40,105 nt of DNA from an uncultured Clostridium sp. (GTDB lineage Bacteria > Bacillota > Clostridia > Lachnospirales > Lachnospiraceae): positions 1 through 40,105 of the forward strand of contig URNT01000029.1 in NCBI GenBank assembly GCA_900549235.1, read 5' to 3'. Positions 23,545-29,697 of the stretch are shown piece after piece. The translations under genes and the position numbers were made by a program. Position 1 is the first letter of the stretch; every line of letters starts with the position of its first letter. The notes under the pieces are model-generated. The model did not search any database. It worked only from the letters and a program-made list of their open reading frames with translations, and was not told where the DNA came from.

Positions 23545-23804
23545 CCAATCCCTCCTTTTCTTCCCATCAATGCCTCCACTTCATTCTCTGTAATCCCCAG
23601 CTGGTCAAATACCTCCATCAGGGGCCTGCAAACCATCTGCACCGGGGTTTTCGTTCCAATCAGAATGACACCGGGAACCGTCTCAATCACCAGGTTGCCG
23701 TCCGTTGGGATCCCCGCCGCCGATAAAAGCACCCTCGGAATGGAAAGTACGCCGCCTTCCCCCGGATCCACGGTGTTTGCCCCCTTTTTTTCTTCTGTTT
23801 TCAT
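23541..23804 (-). CDS. Second AbrB-like regulator
   Basis: An 87-residue protein with a divergent AbrB-type hairpin (GGVLSIPRVLLSAAGIPTDG, LVIETVPGVILIGTK) and a C-terminal helix (MEVFDQLGITENEVEALMG). It overlaps both neighbours by ATGA: the methyltransferase stop upstream and the other AbrB gene downstream. The pair is probably a co-expressed regulatory unit; an antitoxin role is possible in this fold but no toxin gene is adjacent. Confidence 0.7.
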   Translation of the reverse strand: MKTEEKKGANTVDPGEGGVLSIPRVLLSAAGIPTDGNLVIETVPGVILIGTKTPVQMVCRPLMEVFDQLGITENEVEALMGRKGGIG

Positions 23805-24721
23805 AGCACCTCTCTTTCCGGGCTGACTTCTGCCCGAATCTCATAATGGTCGGTTTCCCCGTCTCCCCATATGCCAAACAGATCCAGCTGTCTTGGTCGT
23901 AACCGTTCCCGCTCGCCTGGATCATAGTTAGTAATGATGACTTCCGGGAACTCGCAGCCTCCCTCATACCGCTGGGCCAGGTTATTGATACGGGTAACAG
24001 CTGTAATAAAATATCCATCATACAGATCCCGGATAAACGCACAGTCATTGTAGCTGACCATCCACTTGCCCTTACATTCTGCAAGGGTATCCCGGAGCCG
24101 TTTGTGATCTTCCTTCCGAAACACCACCGCATAGTGTCCTTCCGTTTCGTAGTAAGGCGGATCGCAATAAAAAAAGGCACTGTCCCGGTCATACTGCCGA
24201 ATCAATGCCTCAAAGTCTTTATTTTCTATTACGGTATCTGCCAGCCTGCGGGATGCCTGCCAGATGGTGTCAAAGCAATTTCTCACATCAAAGGGACGGC
24301 AGCCAAAAGACGTGCAGCCGCTTCCATAGCTGTACCGGATCAGTTTAAAAAATGCAGCCGCTCGTTTTACATCCGTTACCTCTGCATTTTGAAGCAGGAT
24401 TGCCTTCAATTCTTCATAATCCGGCGGCATCAGATACTTCTCTGCCAGTTCCAGCTCCTCAACTAAAAATCGGGTATCCGGTTCCTGCTTATCAATAAAG
24501 TTGCGGATGATGGTAAATTCATCCCTGCTGTTTAAAGGCAAAAAACCCAGTTCCTTTAAGAAAGCCCCTGTGCGGTTTTTCACACAATAAAACAGGTTTG
24601 CCAGATTTGAATTATAGTCATTGTAGATCTCCATGCACCGTTCATCCGGCGGCTTCCCAAAAAGAACCCAGCCTCCGCCGCCAAACACTTCAATGTAGCG
24701 GTCAAAATTTGCAGGGAACAT
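23801..24721 (-). CDS. Dam-like N6-adenine DNA methyltransferase, N-terminus frameshifted
   Basis: A D12-class adenine methyltransferase (306 residues from this ATG). The SAM motif is VFGGGGWVLFGK and the catalytic motif DPPYY. The family's N-terminal WVGGKKALR element lies upstream in the same frame but has no start codon: a proper ATG with AAGGTG exists at 24788, one base out of frame. Deleting one base of the A4 run at 24770-24773 (plus strand) would give MKNQQFISWVGGKKALRSL. So the gene is either truncated by a frameshift or the sequence has an indel; an unusual start (ATC/ATT) is a third option. No cognate nuclease is nearby, so it probably protects the ICE DNA. Confidence 0.75.
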   Translation of the reverse strand: MFPANFDRYIEVFGGGGWVLFGKPPDERCMEIYNDYNSNLANLFYCVKNRTGAFLKELGFLPLNSRDEFTIIRNFIDKQEPDTRFLVEELELAEKYLMPPDYEELKAILLQNAEVTDVKRAAAFFKLIRYSYGSGCTSFGCRPFDVRNCFDTIWQASRRLADTVIENKDFEALIRQYDRDSAFFYCDPPYYETEGHYAVVFRKEDHKRLRDTLAECKGKWMVSYNDCAFIRDLYDGYFITAVTRINNLAQRYEGGCEFPEVIITNYDPGERERLRPRQLDLFGIWGDGETDHYEIRAEVSPEREVL

Positions 24722-24813
24722 GGTATAGATCAGGCTACGGAGTGCTTTCTTTCCGCCAACCCATGAAATAAAACTGTTGATTCTTCATCACCTTCTTCTC
24801 TCGTTTATTCTGC

Positions 24814-26487
24814 TTATTCCATCTTCATTCCAGGCTGCATTGCTGTATACTTATGCTGAAATGGACTCTCATTTCTCCGAATCACACCATATGTGGTACA
24901 TACATGTCTGGCCTTGCTCAATTGACGCAGTCCATATCCCCCAAAATCAAAGTTTAAAAAGGCAGGATCCTGTAGATCCATCCCAGCCGCCTTCATGACA
25001 TAAGTTCCATACACCTTTGGGGAAACAATCAAAGGATCATAATCATAACACTCCAGATTTTCTGCAAGATCCAATGCGAAATCCAGTTCGTCACAACCCT
25101 CCAGTTCCAATGCCGCTGCATACTTACCATACATTCCATTATCTGAAAACTCCTGAATCCGTTTCGCCAGTTCATTCAGCATTTCAATATCCTCATCTTC
25201 CGATAGATCGCACCAGCTGATGGGACTGCGTCCTTCTGCTATGATACAATCTTCAAAGGTTATTTCCTGCAATGCATTGAGTGTCCATTGAAACCCTCGT
25301 TCTGTAGCAGGCAGTTCCAGCCAGATCCCATGTTCCTCTGGGTACCGAGCACTTACAATCCGAAGCGAAAATATTCCCTCAGAAATACCGCTGATATCCG
25401 GCAGGCGGTTTCCATCATATATTTCCTGTTGGGAACCAGTGTTTGGAAATCCATACCCTTTTGAAGTAAAGACCCCCTGTTCTTCCCGTCGCTGCTCCAT
25501 CCCCACCTTTTCTGGATCCATCAATTCCAATACCTCCTCTGGAAGCTTGTCAATCCATTCTGAGATTCCTCCATTCAGACAGACTTCCCCCAGTTCCCGA
25601 TCACTCCTGATCCCCGTCCGGAACTCATAACAATCCAGGTTATAGCAAAGGTTGATCAGTTCTTTTATTGTAGGTGGAACATCAATCTTTTCTTCCTGCC
25701 GCATCTGAATGGCTGCTTCATAGGTTTCCATCTGAAGTGTGTCCATATGGCTGACCAAATACGCCAACACATTTGCTTCTTCCAATGTAATGCTTCCTGT
25801 CTGATTCAGTGCATCTACCAGAAAATCAGGCCATCTGCCACAAAATTCAATCCTATATGCTTCATTTTCATCCACATAAGCCCTACGCATTGTATCTCTT
25901 AAAAAAGAATCTTCTGTCGGCAAAGTTATATTTGCTCCAGAATAGCCAACTTCTGAAATTTGCCTCTTAGAAAAAATTTCGACTTCCAATGCTGGAGTCA
26001 GCAAATGGGCGGTCCCTTTTAATACTTTTTCCGGAAGGACAAAATAATCCAGCCCTTCATTTCCCAGAAGAGCCGTAAGTGTTCCTTCCGGGACTGGAAC
26101 TTGATTCCCCCTCAGTTCCTTTATGAAACCTCCAACGGTAAGTTTCTCCCATGTCTCTGACAGACGCTGCACCTCTTCATGGGTTAGTTTCTCAAACGAT
26201 TCTGCCTGCAGCACACTCCAAAGCCGACCTCCATAGGATTCTACTTCCAGAGACAACGATCGGATATTGGGCATCTGTATTTCACCACTGAAATATTGCC
26301 ACAGCTTCCGATTGTTTTCTCCAAGAAGTTCTGCCTGTTTCAAACTGTCACGAATCGGCTCCTCATACAGTTCCATTTCATAGGCAGTTAGAGAAATGTT
26401 TTCCTCCATCATTCTGTCACTCGGACACAATTCTCCCTCTATAGGGCTAAACAGACGGAGCCTGTACGGCTTATCCCATCGTTCCAA
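24814..26487 (-). CDS. Large ArdA-like antirestriction protein
   Basis: A 557-residue very acidic protein. Two segments resemble the ArdA antirestriction fold, DNA mimics that inhibit type I restriction enzymes: IKELINLCYNLDCYEFRTGI with RELGEVCL in the middle, and a C-terminal part (IWLELPATERGFQWTLNALQ, LDLAENLECYDYDPLI, YGTYVMKAAGMD, FDFGGYGLRQLS). The first 160 residues are paralogous to the gene just upstream. This is much longer than ordinary ArdA (about 165 residues), so it appears to be a fusion. The start is TTG at 26487 with GGGAGG eight bases upstream, overlapping the previous gene by 17 bases. Confidence 0.65.
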   Translation of the reverse strand: MERWDKPYRLRLFSPIEGELCPSDRMMEENISLTAYEMELYEEPIRDSLKQAELLGENNRKLWQYFSGEIQMPNIRSLSLEVESYGGRLWSVLQAESFEKLTHEEVQRLSETWEKLTVGGFIKELRGNQVPVPEGTLTALLGNEGLDYFVLPEKVLKGTAHLLTPALEVEIFSKRQISEVGYSGANITLPTEDSFLRDTMRRAYVDENEAYRIEFCGRWPDFLVDALNQTGSITLEEANVLAYLVSHMDTLQMETYEAAIQMRQEEKIDVPPTIKELINLCYNLDCYEFRTGIRSDRELGEVCLNGGISEWIDKLPEEVLELMDPEKVGMEQRREEQGVFTSKGYGFPNTGSQQEIYDGNRLPDISGISEGIFSLRIVSARYPEEHGIWLELPATERGFQWTLNALQEITFEDCIIAEGRSPISWCDLSEDEDIEMLNELAKRIQEFSDNGMYGKYAAALELEGCDELDFALDLAENLECYDYDPLIVSPKVYGTYVMKAAGMDLQDPAFLNFDFGGYGLRQLSKARHVCTTYGVIRRNESPFQHKYTAMQPGMKME

Positions 26488-27037
26488 AAGTCATTCCTCC
26501 CATCTGTGAGGATGGTTCCTGTACCTGCCCCTTCAGTTGTTCTGCTGTCGTAATAAAAAAATCACTTCCAGAATTCCAAAAACTGACGCACACTTCCCCA
26601 TCCGGAGTTTTGATCTCCCGCTGTTCAAATCCTTCTCCCCAGCCATCGCTTTCCTGACCTTCCCAGTATTCCTTTACTTCCTCAAGTTCTTTTTTTGAAA
26701 GTTCTCCTCTACATTCTACTTCCAGTACGCCCCACAGTTCTCCACGCCAGACTTCTACCGTAGGATTCATACTATAAATTTTTTCTTTCAGGCCTTCATC
26801 ATTCAGATATTTAGCCAGCCCCCGATCTCCTTCCTCTGGAAGCTGCTCTTTTGCAATCTGGTCGAGAATCTCCTTTTGATAGCTGCACAGTTCTGCCGGT
26901 AAGAGTTCCTCCCCTTCTCCATTAAGATCTTCCCAGTCATATCTCGGATACCGAATCGCCGTCAATGGGCTAAATAAACGGAGCATCGTCCGTTTTTCTG
27001 GCTTTTTACTGCCATGATCAAATATCCTTTCTTTCAT
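26471..27037 (-). CDS. Paralogue of the N-terminal part of the ArdA-like protein
   Basis: A 188-residue acidic protein. It shares an ordered set of motifs with the next gene's first 160 residues: LRLFSP, a Glu-rich helix, VEVWRGELWGVLEVE versus LEVESYGGRLWSVLQAE, LSKKELEEVKEYWE versus LTHEEVQRLSETWE, and GSDFFITTAEQLKGQ versus GLDYFVLPEKVLKGT. So the two arose by duplication. No ArdA segment is present here. The start overlaps the upstream stop (TGATG); a GTG one codon earlier fits the GGAGGAGG site slightly better. Function unknown, possibly part of the same antirestriction unit. Confidence 0.6.
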   Translation of the reverse strand: MKERIFDHGSKKPEKRTMLRLFSPLTAIRYPRYDWEDLNGEGEELLPAELCSYQKEILDQIAKEQLPEEGDRGLAKYLNDEGLKEKIYSMNPTVEVWRGELWGVLEVECRGELSKKELEEVKEYWEGQESDGWGEGFEQREIKTPDGEVCVSFWNSGSDFFITTAEQLKGQVQEPSSQMGGMTFGTMG

Positions 27038-27405
27038 CACTGCAATCCCTCCTCCTGTAAAACCACATTTCCATACCGGCGAATCAGACATGCTGTAACA
27101 ATCCGTTCAAACACCTGGTCACTGACCAGCTCTGGATCAATCAACTCAGACAGACTGATATGCTGACTTCCCCGATACAGATCCCTTGCCATATAAAACC
27201 GTTCTCTATGACCATTTCGGAAAAAGCAAGGCTCTTTCATGCCTGTCAAACGGTTTACACGCCTCACAAACAGGCTGACAGCTGCCTCCTCTGCCAATAC
27301 CTCCAGCAGCTTGTGAAATGGGATACACCCGTCCGAAATGTGTCCACGCTGGCAGTCCTGTTTTTTCGGATCATCTGGAAGGTGACTGACAACCATGCTT
27401 CCCAA
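27037..27405 (-). CDS. Hypothetical first protein of the ICE operon (start uncertain)
   Basis: A 122-residue frame with no recognised family. It contains ISDGCIPFHKLLEVLAEEAA, a basic stretch FVRRVNRLTGMKEPCFFRNG and SELIDPELVSDQVFERIVTA, ending in GNVVLQEEGLQ. No ribosome site precedes the TTG at 27405 or the ATG at 27396, and the frame is open upstream to about 27453 with no start codon. A 28-codon ORF with a perfect ribosome site runs into this point in another frame, so a one-base frameshift probably separates the true N-terminus (27514) from this frame. Confidence 0.5.
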   Translation of the reverse strand: MGSMVVSHLPDDPKKQDCQRGHISDGCIPFHKLLEVLAEEAAVSLFVRRVNRLTGMKEPCFFRNGHRERFYMARDLYRGSQHISLSELIDPELVSDQVFERIVTACLIRRYGNVVLQEEGLQ

Positions 27406-27427
27406 ATGAAGAACATGATTGGCTTTT

Positions 27428-27514
27428 CTAACTTTGTATAAATTTCTCCTGATTTATCACAAAAAATAACACTGGTGCTCCCCTATCTCTAATATCAGAC
27501 ACTATGAATTTCAT
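27428..27514 (-). other. 28-codon ORF with strong ribosome site, probable N-terminus of the ICE entry gene
   Basis: AGAGGAGG is followed seven bases later by an ATG at 27514; the ORF reads MKFIVSDIRDRGAPVLFFVI and ends in a TAG at 27428-27430. Skipping one base in the AAA just before the stop moves into the frame of the 122-residue ORF (FIQ then VRKANHVLHLG). Either it is a leader peptide or, more likely, the 5' end of one gene broken by an indel. Confidence 0.5.
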
Positions 27515-27578
27515 TCTTTTTCCTCCTCTTCTATTCCTATCCCTCTAAAATAATTGACTTACAGATTCACACTTAAAC

Positions 27579-27623
27579 CCGTTGTCATCTGTTTTACCCC
27601 TTTCTTTCTCCGATGTCATCTGT
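27579..27623. repeat. Pair of 14-base direct repeats at the ICE end
   Basis: CCGTTGTCATCTGT (27579-27592) and CCGATGTCATCTGT (27610-27623) differ at one position and have a 31-base period, about three helical turns, so a protein would meet both on the same face of the DNA. They lie upstream of the ICE operon and at its terminus: candidates for recombinase arm sites or an operon operator. Confidence 0.6.
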
Positions 27624-27633
27624 CAAAAGGTCA

Positions 27634-27675
27634 AAAAATCGAGGTCGAAAATCGTTCATTTTCGCCTCGATTTTT
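27634..27675. terminator. Bidirectional terminator with 17-bp stem
   Basis: AAAAATCGAGG plus CGAAAA (with one bulged T) pairs with TTTTCG plus CCTCGATTTTT around a 7-base loop. T-runs follow on both strands, so it can terminate in both directions. It insulates the chromosomal rlmD transcript from the ICE operon, which reads in the same direction. Confidence 0.7.
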
Positions 27676-27693
27676 GCTCATTTTTCACTTCAA

Positions 27694-27713
27694 AACCACA
27701 ATATCTTGTGGTT
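27694..27713 (-). terminator. Short hairpin after rlmD
   Basis: AACCACAA and TTGTGGTT form an 8-bp stem with a 4-base loop just downstream of the rlmD stop; on the minus strand it is followed by TTG and more T residues. Low G+C in the stem makes it a weak terminator, backed by the larger one beyond it. Confidence 0.5.
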
Positions 27714-27721
27714 ATATGCTT

Positions 27722-29020
27722 CTATTTCCGTTTATCGCCACAATACGTCATCTTTATCACGACTTCTATATGCCCCGTCATCGGAAACATATCCACCACC
27801 CATCCCTCAACTCCCTTATATCCCAGTTTTCTCATATACCTCAGATCCCTGGCCAGGGTTTCGGGGTTGCAGGATATGTATACGACCTTTTCTGCCCCCA
27901 TTTTTCCAATGGAGTCCATGAATTCCTCTGTGCTGCCGCTGCGGGGCGGGTCCATGATAACTATATCGGCTTTTTCGCCTTTTGCGGCCATGTTGACGAG
28001 GAATTTTCCTGCGTCGTTGCAGTAGAAACGGATGTTTTCTGTCTGGTTGAGCTTTGCGTTACTGACTGCGTCCCGGACGGCGTCCTGGTTCAGCTCTACG
28101 CCGATGACCTGGCCGGCGGCGCGGCTGGCGATGATGCCGATGGTGCCGATGCCGCAGTAGGCGTCGATGACCAGCTCCTTTCCGGTCAGTCCTGCCAGCT
28201 CCAGAGCTTTTTGATACAGCTTTTCGGTCTGAACCGGGTTGATCTGGTAGAATGAGCGGGAGGAGATCCTGAAACGGCAGCCGCAGAGCTCGTCTATAAT
28301 ATAGCCCTTACCATAAAGGACGTGCTCCTTGTCCCCCAGCACCATGCTGGTGCCCCGGCCATTGATGTTCTGGACAATGGTAGTGATCTCCGGGTGCTTT
28401 TCGCGGAGAGCCTTTACGAAGTTATTTTTTGAAGGGAATACCGGGGAAGCGGTCACCAGAACCACCATGATCTCACCGGTAGAAAAGCCCCGGCGGATCA
28501 GCACATGGCGCAGCAGGCCGTAGCCGGTGTCCTCATCGTAGGTTCTGATCTTGAAGGAGCGCAGCATCCCCCGGATGGTGCCGATAATCTCATCTGCCTT
28601 CTCATCCTCGATCATGCAGTTTTCCACCGGAACTACAATATGGCTGTTTTCCTGATAGATCCCGGAAATGGCATTGCCCCGCCTGTCCCGGTCGAACACG
28701 GCATGGACCTTATTACGGTAGTGAAATGGATTCTCCATTCCGATCACAGGCTTTAATGGGCACAGCCCCTTTAACAGCTCCTCCGCCTTTTTCTGCTTCA
28801 TAGCCAGCTGCTTTTTATATTCCATATCCAGCAGCTGGCATCCGCCGCACTGCTTTGCCACCGGACACAGACCATCCCCCTGTCTGCCGGCAGTCTTTTT
28901 CTTCTCCGCCCTTTTCTTATCCCCAGCGCCTCCATTCGCTTTCACACTCTTCCCGGCTCCCGGCTTTTTAACCTCCCCATTCCTTCTCTCTCCTGCTTTT
29001 CTTCTATCTTCCATGGACAT
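27722..29020 (-). CDS. rlmD: 23S rRNA (uracil-C5)-methyltransferase, RlmD/RumA type
   Basis: A 432-residue SAM-dependent RNA m5U methyltransferase. The iron-sulfur Cys cluster is visible (Cys52, Cys58 and Cys61 in CPVAKQCGGC, with a fourth in ENCMIED), the SAM motif is DAYCGIGTIG (286-295), DPPRSG follows and the catalytic Cys384 is in VYISCNPETL. The N-terminal 50 residues are a Lys/Gly-rich tail in place of the usual TRAM domain. The C-terminus reads DMFPMTGHIEVVIKMTYCGDKRK; its last residues may have been altered by ICE insertion, since this gene's 3' end is a known ICE target in Firmicutes. GGAGG is seven bases before the ATG. Whether the target is U1939 or U747 is not decided. Confidence 0.88.
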   Translation of the reverse strand: MSMEDRRKAGERRNGEVKKPGAGKSVKANGGAGDKKRAEKKKTAGRQGDGLCPVAKQCGGCQLLDMEYKKQLAMKQKKAEELLKGLCPLKPVIGMENPFHYRNKVHAVFDRDRRGNAISGIYQENSHIVVPVENCMIEDEKADEIIGTIRGMLRSFKIRTYDEDTGYGLLRHVLIRRGFSTGEIMVVLVTASPVFPSKNNFVKALREKHPEITTIVQNINGRGTSMVLGDKEHVLYGKGYIIDELCGCRFRISSRSFYQINPVQTEKLYQKALELAGLTGKELVIDAYCGIGTIGIIASRAAGQVIGVELNQDAVRDAVSNAKLNQTENIRFYCNDAGKFLVNMAAKGEKADIVIMDPPRSGSTEEFMDSIGKMGAEKVVYISCNPETLARDLRYMRKLGYKGVEGWVVDMFPMTGHIEVVIKMTYCGDKRK

Positions 29021-29050
29021 ATTCAGACCTCCGTAAAAATTTCTATCGAC

Positions 29051-29080
29051 ATTTTATCACAATCTCCTTATAATTGTCAG
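29051..29080 (-). promoter_or_regulatory. Candidate rlmD promoter
   Basis: On the minus strand CTGACA (29075-29080) and TAAAAT (29051-29056) are 18 bases apart. The -35 element overlaps the left arm of the 9-bp inverted repeat at 29078-29106. Confidence 0.35.
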
Positions 29081-29106
29081 GGCGTGCTTTTAAAAAACAC
29101 GCCCTG
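29078..29106. repeat. Inverted repeat in the rlmD/proX divergent region
   Basis: CAGGGCGTG (29078-29086) and CACGCCCTG (29098-29106) form a perfect 9-bp inverted repeat with an 11-base A/T centre. No T-run follows on either strand, and the genes diverge from here, so it is more likely an operator or 5' RNA structure than a terminator. Confidence 0.55.
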
Positions 29107-29148
29107 AAACACACAAATCCTTACATTTGAAAACAGGAGGTCTCTCTT

Positions 29149-29697
29149 ATGATACAAAACCAACCCGTCTGCACCGGACGCCCCGTAAACCTTGCCGGAC
29201 GCCTTCCAAAGGAATGCCGTACCTACGATTTTCTTGACCGCCTGGGCATCGCCTATCAGCGCCTGGACCACGAGGCCTTGGCCACTATGGAAGCCTGCCA
29301 GGAAGCGGAGGCGATTCTTGGGGCCCCCATCTGCAAAAACCTCTTTCTAAGAAATGCCCAGAAAACCAGCTTTTATCTTCTCCTTCTCTCCGGTGAGAAA
29401 AAATTTCGGACCGCCCTTTTATCCAAGCAGATCGGCAGCGCCCGCCTTTCCTTTGCAGAAACAGAATTTATGGAGCAGTTTCTGGACATTACCCCCGGCT
29501 CAGTCAGCGTTCTGGGGCTGATGAATGACCCGGAAAAGCGGGTACGGCTTCTCATAGACCAGGATCTTTTAAAGCAGCCATTTTTCTGCTGTCATCCCTG
29601 CATCAACACATCCACCCTGCGCTTCACAACAGAGGATCTGGTAAACATCCTCCTTCCCGCGCTGGGCCATCCCCACACCCTGGTGGAATTGCCTTAA
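29149..29697 (+). CDS. proX: ProX/YbaK-type aminoacyl-tRNA(Pro) deacylase
   Basis: A 182-residue free-standing editing protein that hydrolyses mischarged tRNA-Pro (Ala-tRNA-Pro in the ProX group). The YbaK-domain features are CKNLFLRN (invariant Lys), FLDITPGSVSVLGLMNDPEKRV and HPCINTSTLRF. A short N-terminal extension (about 20 residues) precedes the domain. AGGAGG is upstream of the ATG. It is convergent with the aminopeptidase gene: the two stop codons share the palindrome TTAA at 29694-29697. Confidence 0.85.
   Translation: MIQNQPVCTGRPVNLAGRLPKECRTYDFLDRLGIAYQRLDHEALATMEACQEAEAILGAPICKNLFLRNAQKTSFYLLLLSGEKKFRTALLSKQIGSARLSFAETEFMEQFLDITPGSVSVLGLMNDPEKRVRLLIDQDLLKQPFFCCHPCINTSTLRFTTEDLVNILLPALGHPHTLVELP

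Larger units (their letters stand above)
27406..27721. other. ICE-end/chromosome junction region
   Basis: This 316-base stretch separates the ICE from rlmD. It holds the 28-codon ORF, a pair of 14-base direct repeats (27579-27592 and 27610-27623), a long terminator hairpin and a second short hairpin next to the rlmD stop. The ICE boundary (attachment site) should lie here or inside the last codons of rlmD; the exact core sequence cannot be fixed without the other end of the element. Confidence 0.5.

Noticed and set aside
29078..29106. Inverted repeat read as a terminator
   Set aside because: No T-run on either side and both flanking genes diverge from it, so a regulatory role is more likely.
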